Below, piece after piece: positions 10,201-20,584 of a stretch of DNA of 64,000 bases (positions are counted from its first letter, which is position 1; every line of letters starts with the position of its first letter). The stretch lies in NCBI GenBank assembly GCA_963825075.1, contig CAWGRX010000025.1, positions 248,001-312,000 on the forward strand, given 5' to 3'. This DNA comes from CAWAVN01 sp963825075 (GTDB lineage: Bacteria > Planctomycetota > Planctomycetia > Planctomycetales > Planctomycetaceae). A program made the position numbers and the translations under genes. Below the pieces are notes generated by a model. That model worked only from the letters and a program-made list of their open reading frames with translations, made no database searches and was not told where the DNA came from.

Positions 10201-10437
10201 GTAGTTGGAGCCGTCGCGGGAATAAAGAGCCCGGCTGCCGGCGTCGAAGCGGACTTCCCCTTGAAGGGCGCGCTTCCAGTCGTTCCGCCAACCCGCGGGC
10301 TTCCCGGTGCGGAAATCCCGTGTGACGGACGGAATTTCCGTTCTGGACTTCGCGGATATGTCGAGTGGGCGCTTCGCTGATTGACATTGCCTTGCCTCAT
10401 TCTTGTTCGATTTGTGCTGATAGGCGAGCGGAGTCAC
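7297..10437 (-). CDS. FAD-linked oxidase fused to Fe-S (GlpC/CCG) domain, glycolate/D-lactate dehydrogenase-like
   Basis: This 1046-residue fusion contains a PCMH-type FAD-binding domain (IPIGVVVPRNADDVLATVAL, RGGGTSLAGQ, WGPDPSTHNHCTFGGMLGNN; about residues 75-250), then an FAD-oxidase C-terminal domain (FSGEHGDGQARGELLG). Two ferredoxin-type cysteine clusters follow (CVGVGKCRR...CPSY and CLACKGCKGDCPVD), then two CCG-type cysteine-rich motifs (HLCCGRPLYDFG, ETGCCGMAGSFGFE). The tail GKKLFAGTAGVLAGIVLAKV may be a membrane anchor. Family members oxidise 2-hydroxy acids such as D-lactate or glycolate and pass electrons onward. The frame starts at GTG 10437, but homology begins only near residue 50, so the start is uncertain. 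MITE-bearing repeats flank the gene on both sides. Confidence 0.85.
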   Translation of the reverse strand: MTPLAYQHKSNKNEARQCQSAKRPLDISAKSRTEIPSVTRDFRTGKPAGWRNDWKRALQGEVRFDAGSRALYSRDGSNYRQIPIGVVVPRNADDVLATVALCREFGTPILARGGGTSLAGQCCNVAVVLDFSKYMNRVLEINVEEKWARVEPGLILDHLNEKTVPYNLAWGPDPSTHNHCTFGGMLGNNSCGVHSVMAGRSVDNLHEMDIVTYEGQRLHLAQTSDEDYERILQEGGPKAEIYSKLRRLRDHYADAIRERFPDIPRRVSGYCLDELLPEKGFHVARSLVGTECTCALMLEAKVRLIHHPPKRSLLVLCYSDIYEAGDAIPEVMAQNPIGLEGIDDRLIGYMHKKGMHPDDLALFPEGWGGWLLVEFGADTQEEANHLAQKAASALKTNSDHFEIYEGAAQQKKIWEVRESGLGATAFVPGQHDTWPGWEDSAVPPDRLGDYLRDIRQLMQDHGYDCSYYGHFGQGLLHTRIDFELKTQNGLATYRSFIEKAADLCHEYGGSFSGEHGDGQARGELLGKMYGEELLEAFRDFKSIWDPQWKMNPGKVIDAFPMDTNLVFGTDYSPPVVETHFHYPEDGGDFAHAANRCVGVGKCRRWEGGTMCPSYMVTHEEQHTTRGRARMLYEMMQGDVVTDGWQSEEVKEALDLCLACKGCKGDCPVDVDMATYKAEFLSHYYEGHYRPRSAWAMGLIDVWARLASKMPRVVNYVASAPGFSQIVKWMGGVAQKRDMPAFAAEPFTRWFRHRQDRRTSGPPVLLWPDTFNNFLHPETARSATRVLEHAGFQVVIPETHLCCGRPLYDFGMLDRAKMYLRRILDQLRPQIQAGLPVVVLEPSCLAVFQDELLNLFPSDMDAKRLKQQSFTLAQFLEKYAGDNELPKLERKAVLHGHCHHKSIMGMESERKLLEKLGVDFEAPETGCCGMAGSFGFESDHYDVSIACGERVLLPAVRKAEVDELVIADGFSCQEQIEQQSDRRAMHLAQVLDMAYEEEAHGRITKSFPERCFREDHSKERMSGKKLFAGTAGVLAGIVLAKVLISRR

Positions 10438-10440
10438 ATC

Positions 10441-10460
10441 ATGAACCGGGGCTAGCGCCC
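10441..10460. repeat. Host palindromic repeat copy B, left part
   Basis: ATGAACCGGGGCTAGCGCCC is the left part of a second dispersed-repeat copy, ending in the 10-base target duplication (10451-10460). The repeat resumes at 10619 with GCTAGCGCCCTGCGGCTAAT. Confidence 0.6.
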
Positions 10461-10618
10461 CTGTCTATTACCCACAAGTCATAAGCCATTTGTTGACAAT
10501 GACTTACAGAGATTTATACACACGAACACTAAATGATGCAACCCTGTGTGATTCATAGAGTTGCAACATCAGTGATTGTTGATATATCCCCTTTTTCGGA
10601 CTTGTGGGTAATAGACAG
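10461..10618 (-). mobile_element. 158-bp miniature inverted-repeat element, copy 2
   Basis: The termini are the same 20-base inverted repeats as at 7058-7215. The interior is the reverse complement of copy 1 except for one base that I noticed. The 10-base duplication GCTAGCGCCC lies on both sides (10451-10460 and 10619-10628). It has inserted at exactly the same position of the host repeat as copy 1, but in opposite orientation. Confidence 0.85.
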
Positions 10619-10695
10619 GCTAGCGCCCTGCGGCTAATAAATGCGACAATTATTGATCAAGTAATTCTTTCGCGGCTTGGCTCGCCTAGCGATTT
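10619..10695. repeat. Host palindromic repeat copy B, right part
   Basis: GCTAGCGCCCTGCGGCTAATAAATGCG continues with AATTATTGATCAAG and GCGGCTTGGCTCGCC, the same order as at 7216-7290. It lies immediately downstream of the enolase-superfamily gene, a position where it could influence mRNA 3' ends. Confidence 0.55.
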
Positions 10696-11805
10696 TTATT
10701 CTCCGGTATTCCGCCAGACGGCGAACTTCTCCGCGTCGGCCGCTTTGAGCTCGAGTCCCAAACCGGGCTTTGTGTGATCGGGACGCAGCTTGCCGCCGAC
10801 TTGCCGGGCCGCTCCGTCGAAGAACATTTGCTCGATGCGGACGTGATCGTGGAAGTACTCGATGTGCCGGGCGGGAATCGCCGCACAACATAGGTGCTGA
10901 TGCAGCGACGGCGCGGTGTGAGCCGAGAGCGGCAACGGTTGGGCTTGGCATAATTCCGACGCCGCCAGAAACGTCGTCACGCCGCCGCAGCGGGTGGCGT
11001 CCGGTTGGAGGACATCGACGGCTTCCGCATCCATCATCCGTTTGAAATAAAACAGGTCGTAGCCATATTCGCCCGCCGTGATGTCCATCCCCGCCGGGGC
11101 GCGGTCCCGCAATAAGCGAAGCCCGGCTAAATCGTCCGAACTCACCGGCTCCTCGAACCAACTGACGCCAAACTCCGCGAACCGCTCCGCCATCAAAAGC
11201 GCTTGTTTGCGGTCGCAGGCTCCGTTGGCATCGACAAACAGTTCCGACTTGGGGCCGATTGTCTTGCGGGCTTCGGAGACCCGGTGCAGATCTTGATCGG
11301 GATCGCGGCCGACTTTCATTTTGAATCGCCGGACTCCCTGTTCGCTCCAGCTTCCGAACTGCTCGCGAAGTTGTTCGAGGGAATACGACGTAAATCCGCC
11401 GCTACCGTAGATGTCGATGTCTTCCCGCACCTGGCCCAGCAGGCGAACCAGGGGCAAGCTCAGCAGCCGGGCTTTGAGGTCCCACAAAGCCGCATCGACT
11501 GCCGAGATGGCACTGGCCACAATCCCCGGCTGGCCCAGGTTGCGGGCTGTTCGATAACAATTTTCGCTGAGCCGCGCCACCGCCAGCGGGTCGCCACCGA
11601 CGATTTGATCGCGGAACATGTCGGCAATCAGCCGGGCGGCCGCGGTGTGGGAATAGGTGTAACCCAACCCCTGGACGTTCCCGGCGGAAACGGTCACCAA
11701 AACCATCGTCGTAGAATCCCACTTTAAGGTTCCATCCGATTCGGGTTGGTCGGTGGGCACCTGGTACGCAGCGACTTCCAATTTGTCGATCAGTGTTTCG
11801 ATCAT
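10696..11805 (-). CDS. Enolase-superfamily enzyme (mandelate racemase/muconate lactonizing type)
   Basis: The start ATG 11805 gives 369 residues. The capping domain (residues about 1-125) includes GLGYTYSHTAAARLI. The barrel carries the expected catalytic set: K-x-K in RRFKMKVG (about residue 165), metal ligands D in FVDANGA, E in WFEEPVS and E in TAGEYGY, and a late His in LSAHTAPSLHQH. This arrangement fits the mandelate-racemase subgroup, which contains sugar-acid dehydratases and racemases. The substrate cannot be assigned. It follows the ThDP enzyme by 39 bases on the same strand, so the two likely form an operon and might act in one sugar-acid route with the oxidase downstream. Confidence 0.85.
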   Translation of the reverse strand: MIETLIDKLEVAAYQVPTDQPESDGTLKWDSTTMVLVTVSAGNVQGLGYTYSHTAAARLIADMFRDQIVGGDPLAVARLSENCYRTARNLGQPGIVASAISAVDAALWDLKARLLSLPLVRLLGQVREDIDIYGSGGFTSYSLEQLREQFGSWSEQGVRRFKMKVGRDPDQDLHRVSEARKTIGPKSELFVDANGACDRKQALLMAERFAEFGVSWFEEPVSSDDLAGLRLLRDRAPAGMDITAGEYGYDLFYFKRMMDAEAVDVLQPDATRCGGVTTFLAASELCQAQPLPLSAHTAPSLHQHLCCAAIPARHIEYFHDHVRIEQMFFDGAARQVGGKLRPDHTKPGLGLELKAADAEKFAVWRNTGE

Positions 11806-11844
11806 AACTGGTCTCAAACGATCTCCCGTTGGCGTTATTCAACC

Positions 11845-13626
11845 TCAATGCACGAACTCGGCCATCTTGCCCTTGAAGGCTTGTTTGACGATCTCGCCGG
11901 ACGCCGGATCTCCTTTGATTAAGGCGGACATCATGGCTTTCATTTCGTCCCAGGTGGTATGCGGTGGCAGCGGGGGGACTTCGGGGTCGCAGAGGGCATC
12001 GACCACCACGGGCCGGTCGGCGGAAAATGCTTCTTCCCAAGCCGGGACAATCTGATCCGGCTTTTCGACGCGAATGCCCTTCAGGCCGACCATCTCGGCG
12101 AAGCCGGCGTAGTTGCAGTCGGGCAGCGTCTGCGTGACCTCGAATCGGGGAATGCCTTCCATCGCCCGCATTTCCCAAGTCACCTGGTTGAGGTCGTTGT
12201 TGTGGACGACCAAGATGACCAGCCGCGGATCAGACCATTCCTGCCAATACCGGGAGACGGTAAGCAACTCGGCCAGGCCGTTCATCTGCATGGCCCCGTC
12301 GCCGATCAGTCCGATGACGCATTTGTCGGGATTTGTAAATTTGGCGGCGATGGCATAAGGCATGCCGCTGCCCATTGTGGCCAAATTTCCGGAGAGAGAA
12401 GCCCGCATGCCTTTGCGGATTTTCAAATCGCGGGCGAACCAGTTGGTCCCCGATCCGGAGTCAGCGGTGAGGATGCAATTGTCCGGGAGCTGGCTGGAAA
12501 GCTCCCAAAACAGCCGCTGCGGGTTGATGGGATCGGCTTCGTTCATGGCGCGGGCTTCGACGACTTCCCACCACTCGGCCATGGATTTTTCGATCGTCTC
12601 TCGCCAGGAGCGGTCTTCCTTGCGTTTTATGAGAGGCAGCAACTCCCGGAGCGTTTCTTGGGCATCGCCGACGAGGTTGATCTCCATCGGATAGCGGATG
12701 CCGATCATCCGTCCGTCGATGTCGATCTGCACACCCCGCGCCTGGCCGTATTCCGGCAGAAACTGCGAATAGGGAAAGCTTGAGCCGATCATCAACAGCG
12801 TGTCGCAGTTCATCATCATTTCATAACTGGGATAGGTTCCCAACAGGCCGATGGAGCCGGTCACGAACGGCAAGTCATCGGGCAGCACGTCTTTGCCCAA
12901 CAACGCCTTGGCCACGCCGGCCCCTAGCTTGTCCGCGATTTCGACGACTTCGTCGGCGGCGCGGCGCGCGCCCTGGCCGACGAGCATCGCGACTTTTTTC
13001 CCCTGGTTCAAAATGTCCGCGGCTTCCTTGAGCGGCTCTTCCGCCGGGATCACGCGGGGTTTGGACACCCCGATGCCGCCCGGCGTCATTTTGAATTTGT
13101 GCGGCGTGTCTTTGACGGCGTCGGCTTCCTGCACGTCGGTGGGAAAGATCAAACAGGTCGGCGTGCGCTCCACCATCGCAATCCGCATCGCCCGATCGAC
13201 CAGAGCCGGCAATTGTTCGGGCGCCATCACGGTGTGAACGTATTCGTGCGCGACATCCTTGAACAACGTCTGCAGATCGACTTCTTGCTGATAGTCGCCG
13301 CCCAAGGCCGTCCGCGGCTGCTGCCCGACGATGGCCACGACCGGCTGGTGATCCATCTTGGCATCGTACAGCCCATTCAACAGATGAATCGCCCCCGGAC
13401 CGGACGTTGCCATGCACACGCCCACCGTGCCGCTGAATTTCGCATGTCCGCAGGCCATAAACGCGGCCATTTCTTCGTGGCGCGCCTGAATGAATTGCGG
13501 ACGATTGCCGGCCCGTTCCAGCGCACCGAGAATGCCGTTGATTCCATCGCCGGGAAAACCGTAAATCCGATTCACGCCCCACGACCTGAGTCGCTCCAAG
13601 AGAAAATCACTGACTTTATCGCTCAT
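11845..13626 (-). CDS. ThDP-dependent enzyme, pyruvate oxidase/acetolactate-synthase family
   Basis: ATG 13626 is preferred (CAGGAG upstream; MSDKVSDFLLERLRSWGV is the classic family start), although the frame is open to 14100. The 593-residue protein has the N-terminal pyrimidine-binding domain with the catalytic Glu in QARHEEMAAFMA, a central domain (PLKEAADILNQGKKVAMLVG) and the C-terminal pyrophosphate domain with the GDGAMQMNG...HNNDLNQ thiamine motif. It most resembles YdaP/PoxB-like pyruvate oxidases rather than biosynthetic acetolactate synthase. Product and electron acceptor are unproven. It is first in a two-gene operon with the enolase-superfamily gene. Confidence 0.85.
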   Translation of the reverse strand: MSDKVSDFLLERLRSWGVNRIYGFPGDGINGILGALERAGNRPQFIQARHEEMAAFMACGHAKFSGTVGVCMATSGPGAIHLLNGLYDAKMDHQPVVAIVGQQPRTALGGDYQQEVDLQTLFKDVAHEYVHTVMAPEQLPALVDRAMRIAMVERTPTCLIFPTDVQEADAVKDTPHKFKMTPGGIGVSKPRVIPAEEPLKEAADILNQGKKVAMLVGQGARRAADEVVEIADKLGAGVAKALLGKDVLPDDLPFVTGSIGLLGTYPSYEMMMNCDTLLMIGSSFPYSQFLPEYGQARGVQIDIDGRMIGIRYPMEINLVGDAQETLRELLPLIKRKEDRSWRETIEKSMAEWWEVVEARAMNEADPINPQRLFWELSSQLPDNCILTADSGSGTNWFARDLKIRKGMRASLSGNLATMGSGMPYAIAAKFTNPDKCVIGLIGDGAMQMNGLAELLTVSRYWQEWSDPRLVILVVHNNDLNQVTWEMRAMEGIPRFEVTQTLPDCNYAGFAEMVGLKGIRVEKPDQIVPAWEEAFSADRPVVVDALCDPEVPPLPPHTTWDEMKAMMSALIKGDPASGEIVKQAFKGKMAEFVH

Positions 13627-14086
13627 TCTCGCTGATCTCCTGATTGGAATGTGGGTTGGCTCTGTCTCACGTCGAACGCTTGGGGGTTCGTCGAAACGGA
13701 ACCGCCGGTTTGTGTGGTTGGATGTATTGTCCCATGTCCCACATGGCGGGCCATCGGGTGAGCAAGCCGTTCCTGCCCCGAAGAAATCCCCATGCCGAGG
13801 TGGGTCGATCACACTCGCCAAGCACGGAAATTGTCCCCGTGCGTCCGTAAAAGCCTGTTGTCGGTTCAAAACGCGTGTTGCCGGTTCAGCAGGCTCGACA
13901 TCCTGCGTCGAAGCAGCCAAGGTGCGCAGGAAGAGCCGGTTCCAAATTCCCCGGAGCTTGGCATCGGGTTTGCTGCTACGATTTTGTAAGAGGAGAAAGA
14001 AACGGAGAGATTGAGGAATTGAATTCAGCGGCGCCGCGTCGTTTAAGTTCGAAACATTTTGTTCTTGGAATCGAGACATCCTTTTT
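13627..14086. other. Divergent promoter region
   Basis: The 460 bases between the ThDP gene (minus) and the GH15 gene (plus) contain only an upstream extension of the minus frame without protein-like composition. Promoters for both genes are expected here. No clear -35/-10 pairs, palindromic operators or repeats were identified. Confidence 0.35.
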
Positions 14087-15877
14087 ATGCAATCTCGCAT
14101 TGAAGATTACGCCATCATTGGAGATGGAGAAACCGGCGGGTTGGTTTCGCGGGACGGATCCATCGATTGGCTGTGCCTGCCCCGCTTCGATTCCGGGGCT
14201 TGCTTTGCCGCGCTGTTGGGGACCGAAGAGAACGGGCGGTGGCAGATTCGCCCGCAAGGGAAGGTGGTCGGTCAGAAACGCCAGTACCGGGGCGACACGC
14301 TGGTGTTGGAAACCGAATTCGAAACCGAAACCGGAACGGCGGCCGTGATCGATTTTATGTCCTTCCAAGTGGGAGCCGCCGACGTGGTGCGGATTGTCGA
14401 AGGCCGCAAGGGCACCGTTCCCATGCACATGGAACTGATTATGCGGTTGGATTTCGGCACGGTGACGCCCTGGGTTCGCCGGACCGAAGAGGGAATCAAT
14501 GCCATCGCCGGCCCCGATGCAATGCTCATCCGCACAAACGTGAAGATGCGGGGGGAAAACTTTCGGACGCTGGCGGATTTTGAAGTCCGCGAAGGCGAGC
14601 GAAAGAGCTTTAGCCTCACTTGGTATCCGTCTCACAAACTGCCCCCGGAAAGGGCGGATCCGCTGGAACTCCTCGGGAGCACCGAAGAGTGGTGGACGAA
14701 ATGGGCCGAACAGTGCAACTACGAAGGCCCGTGGCGCGAGGCCGTCGTTCGTTCGCTCATCACATTGAAAGCCCTCATTTATCAGCCGACGGGCGGCATG
14801 ATTGCGGCGCTCACAATGTCTCTGCCGGAAGACTTGGGCGGGGAGCGGAACTGGGATTACCGTTTCTGTTGGCTGCGGGATGCCACTTTCACCTTGTACG
14901 CTTTGCTCGATTCCGGCTTCACGGACGAGGCGGTGGCCTGGCGGAATTGGCTGATGCGGGCCGTCGCCGGTCGGCCTTCGCGGATTCAACCTCTGTACGG
15001 CGTGGGGGGCGAGCGCTGGCTGCCGGAGTTCAAAATTCCCTGGCTCTCCGGCTACGCCAATTCGACACCGGTGCGGGTGGGCAATCAGGCCCACGCCCAG
15101 TTGCAGTTGGACGTGTTCGGCGAATTGATGGATACCCTGCATCTGGCCCGCAAACGCGGGCTGCCCGCCGAAAAGCACATTTGGAACATCCAACACGCCT
15201 TGGTCAACCATTTGGAAACCATCTGGCGGGAGCCGGACGAAGGCATTTGGGAAATCCGCGCGGGCCGCCAGAACTTTACCTATTCCAAGGTGATGGCCTG
15301 GGTGGCGTTCGATCGGGCAGTGAAAGCCGTCGAGCAATTTGGACTCAACGGTCCGGTGGAGAAATGGCGCCGCTTGCGGGCGGAGATCCACGCCGACGTT
15401 TGCCAAAAGGGTTTCAATGCGGACATGAACTCGTTTACCCAGTCTTACGGATCGCGAAATCTGGATGCCAGCCTGCTCGTCTTGCCGGTGGTGGGATTTT
15501 TGCCTCCGGAGGATCCGCGGATCCGGGGAACCGTAAAAGCCATTCAGCGGGATTTGAAATGCGACGGCTTCGTGCGACGCTACGACGCCGGGAGAAAGCT
15601 CGATGGGCTGACGGGGGATGAAGGAGCATTTTTGATGTGCACCTTCTGGTTGGCGGATGCCCTCGCTATGCTCGGCCGGCGGGAAGAAGCGGTGGCGCTG
15701 TTCGAGCGGCTGCTCGCATTGCGGAACGATGTCGGTTTGCTCTCGGAAGAGTACGACCCCGCCCAGAAATGTTTCTTGGGGAATTTTCCACAAGCGTTTT
15801 CGCATGTGGCCCTGATCAACACCGCTAGAAATCTCTCGGCCGCAGGCGGCCCGTCAGCGCATCGCTCGGACCACTAA
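14087..15877 (+). CDS. Glycoside hydrolase family 15 protein (glucoamylase/trehalase-like)
   Basis: The 596-residue protein begins MQSRIEDYAIIGDGETGGLVSRDGSIDWLCLPRFDS, the typical N-terminal beta-sandwich start of bacterial GH15 proteins. The (alpha/alpha)6 domain follows with GGMIAALTMSLPEDLGGERNWDYRFCWLRDA, which carries the conserved R-N-W-D-Y-R and W-L-R-D signatures, and the late segment LLSEEYDP contains the catalytic-base Glu region. No signal peptide is present, suggesting an intracellular role on trehalose, maltooligosaccharides or glycogen breakdown products. The length is normal for the family, and the gene stands alone between two intergenic gaps. Confidence 0.9.
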   Translation: MQSRIEDYAIIGDGETGGLVSRDGSIDWLCLPRFDSGACFAALLGTEENGRWQIRPQGKVVGQKRQYRGDTLVLETEFETETGTAAVIDFMSFQVGAADVVRIVEGRKGTVPMHMELIMRLDFGTVTPWVRRTEEGINAIAGPDAMLIRTNVKMRGENFRTLADFEVREGERKSFSLTWYPSHKLPPERADPLELLGSTEEWWTKWAEQCNYEGPWREAVVRSLITLKALIYQPTGGMIAALTMSLPEDLGGERNWDYRFCWLRDATFTLYALLDSGFTDEAVAWRNWLMRAVAGRPSRIQPLYGVGGERWLPEFKIPWLSGYANSTPVRVGNQAHAQLQLDVFGELMDTLHLARKRGLPAEKHIWNIQHALVNHLETIWREPDEGIWEIRAGRQNFTYSKVMAWVAFDRAVKAVEQFGLNGPVEKWRRLRAEIHADVCQKGFNADMNSFTQSYGSRNLDASLLVLPVVGFLPPEDPRIRGTVKAIQRDLKCDGFVRRYDAGRKLDGLTGDEGAFLMCTFWLADALAMLGRREEAVALFERLLALRNDVGLLSEEYDPAQKCFLGNFPQAFSHVALINTARNLSAAGGPSAHRSDH

Positions 15878-16065
15878 TCTTTTGAATGACTGGAGGAAAC
15901 GCCAGTGTGTGGTTTTTCGGCGAGTCGGAAAGGCGGAGCATTCGCCGAACTTCTTCGGTGACATCGACTTCTGCCAAATGGAGAACTTTCGTTAAGCTCT
16001 TGTCGGCACGGGAACGGCGACCTAAAATTGACAGTTAGGGCGGTGCTTTCTCCTAAGGGGACCCC

Positions 16066-17520
16066 ATGCAAACGCGTTCGCATGATCCAGACGAACCAGA
16101 GACCAAACACCAGCCTTCCCAAACGCCCCATCGCCGCATCAACCTTCCCCACTCCCTCCTGGTGCGAAACACGCTGTTCGTGGCGACGGTAGTGATTTTG
16201 ACGGCGGGCCTGTTGGGACATATGGCTTACGTCACCGCCCGCGAGATCCTGCACGACAACATCCACAACCGGCTCCGGCTGATCGCTTCGGAACGCTCGG
16301 CCCGCTTGGAATCTTATGCCCATCAGCAATTGGAACGGGCGGCATTGGTCGCGGGGCGAACCCGGCTGGTGGAGCTTCTCGGCGATTATTCGACAGGAAA
16401 GATCACGCCGACGGACTTCCGCAAGGAAGCCGATCGGATTCTAAAAGACGCCCAGGAAAACACGCTCAACATTCACGAGATCTGGGTCGCCAATCCGCAA
16501 GGGAACGTAATCGCCGCGTCAAATCCGGCCCATGTGGATTGGTCGTTTGCCGACGATCCCGACTTTCTGAAAGGCCGAAGCCAGCCGCACCTCGGCGTGC
16601 CTCAGAAGATGGACGGTGAATGGATGGCCTATGCGACCGTTCCCATCCGCAGCGAGCAGAATCATTTGCTGGGCGTGGTGATCGTCCAACACAATGCCGA
16701 ATCGCTGTGGAACATGCTCGAAGATCGCACGGGGTTGGAGAAGACCGGCGAGATTCGCGTGGGCACGCGGACCGACGATACGGTGCATTTTCTGTTTGCC
16801 CCTCCGGGTAAACCCGGCTCCAGCGTACCGCTGGCGGATGTGCCCCCCTTGGCCCGCGCGCTGGACGGCGAGCAGGGGTCCGAGGTGACACGTTATGGCG
16901 GAGTCGATGTGCTGGCGGCCTACCAGCCGGTCACGTATCAACCGGATAACAATTCCTCTTGGGGCTTGGTGGCCAAGATGAATCTGGACGAAGCCTACGC
17001 TCCGGTCACGCGGCTTCGCAACACGCTGATCGGCCTGCAATGCGTGCTGGTCTTGTTGGGGGCGATCGCATCGTTTGTGTTGGCCAAGCGGATTACCCGG
17101 CCGATCCTCACCTTGACCGACGCGGCCGCCACGATTGCCCAAGGCGATCTCGAGGCCCGCGTCCCCGTCACTTCGCGGGATGAGATCGGGCTGTTGGGTA
17201 CGGCGTTTAACGTCATGGCCGAGCAACTCTCCGAAGCTCGCGACCGGCTGGAAGACCGCGTGAAGCAGCGAACGGGCGAACTCAGCCAGGCCCAAAAGGA
17301 ACTCCGCCGGCAAACCCGCATCCTCCAATCCGTCTTGGACAGCATGGCCGACGGCGTGATCGTCGCGGACCAGAACGGCAAGTTCCTGCTCTGGAACCCG
17401 GCCGCCCAGCGGATTATCGGGCTGGGGCCGGAGGACGTGGCCCCCCACGATTGGTCGGAGTTTTACGGCTGCTACGAAACGGACGGCAAAACATTATCCG
17501 CGTGGGACAGCCGCCTTTGA
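16066..17520 (+). CDS. Hybrid histidine kinase, N-terminal sensor part (separated by frameshifts)
   Basis: This is the sensor half of one kinase gene. TM1 lies at about residues 34-50 (LVRNTLFVATVVILTAGLLG), followed by a dCache-like extracytoplasmic domain to about residue 310 with NIHEIWVANPQGNVIAASNP. TM2 is at about 318-337, then a HAMP linker (KRITRPILTLTDAAATIAQGDLEARV), a coiled coil and the start of a PAS domain (ILQSVLDSMADGVIVADQNG). The frame stops at 17518-17520 within the PAS domain. Homologous-looking sequence continues in the other two frames and then returns to this one, so the gene continues in the next feature. Confidence 0.8.
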   Translation: MQTRSHDPDEPETKHQPSQTPHRRINLPHSLLVRNTLFVATVVILTAGLLGHMAYVTAREILHDNIHNRLRLIASERSARLESYAHQQLERAALVAGRTRLVELLGDYSTGKITPTDFRKEADRILKDAQENTLNIHEIWVANPQGNVIAASNPAHVDWSFADDPDFLKGRSQPHLGVPQKMDGEWMAYATVPIRSEQNHLLGVVIVQHNAESLWNMLEDRTGLEKTGEIRVGTRTDDTVHFLFAPPGKPGSSVPLADVPPLARALDGEQGSEVTRYGGVDVLAAYQPVTYQPDNNSSWGLVAKMNLDEAYAPVTRLRNTLIGLQCVLVLLGAIASFVLAKRITRPILTLTDAAATIAQGDLEARVPVTSRDEIGLLGTAFNVMAEQLSEARDRLEDRVKQRTGELSQAQKELRRQTRILQSVLDSMADGVIVADQNGKFLLWNPAAQRIIGLGPEDVAPHDWSEFYGCYETDGKTLSAWDSRL

Positions 17521-20165
<2,645 letters not shown>

Positions 20166-20169
<4 letters not shown>

Positions 20170-20584
20170 CCGACGCGTCCACGCACGTTCGCGTGCTGTT
20201 GATCGAAGACAATCCGATTCACGTCAAACTTGTCGATAACCTGCTTGCCGGTGCCCGCACGCCCGCGTTCGATCTGGAAACCGCCGGGCAGTTGTCCGAG
20301 GGGTTGTCGCGGTTGGACCGGGGCGACATTGAATTGGTGCTCTTGGATCTCACGCTGCCGGACAGCCAGGATTTGGAAACCTTCATCCGCGTCCGCGCCC
20401 ACGTGCCGCATTTGCCGGTGGTCATCGTGACCGGCATGGACGACATCAAGCTCGCGGCCAAGGCGGTGGAAGCCGGGCGCAGGATTATCTCGTCAAAACG
20501 CAACTCAATGCGTCCATCCTCGCCCGTTCGCTCCGGTATGCGCTGGAACGCACCCGCGTCCGCGACGCCGAGTGGGACTCGCCC
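20166..20584 (+). CDS. Receiver (REC) domain response regulator, frameshifted, open into GDH
   Basis: ATG 20166 begins MTDASTHVRVLLIEDNPIHVKLV. Phosphoacceptor Asp lies in ELVLLDLTLPDS, and the Thr position is in LPVVIVTGMDD. At 20475-20477 the sequence GCCGGGCGCAG appears to lack one G: the expected AQDYLVKTQLNAS, with the conserved REC lysine, is read in the next frame. In that frame no stop occurs, and RYALERTRVRDAEWDSP runs directly into the glutamate dehydrogenase ATG at 20585. It is therefore either a REC-GDH fusion or two genes whose boundary was altered by an indel. Without correction the frame runs to 20843 as non-REC sequence. Confidence 0.7.

Noticed and set aside
7048..10628. True composite transposon carrying the oxidase gene
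   Set aside because: Each 158-bp copy has its own identical flanking duplication inside its own host repeat, which fits two separate insertions better than one composite move.
13976..15805. 609-residue minus-strand frame opposite the GH15 gene
   Set aside because: The plus-strand GH15 protein is unambiguous and the antisense product has no domain or plausible start, so it is a shadow frame.
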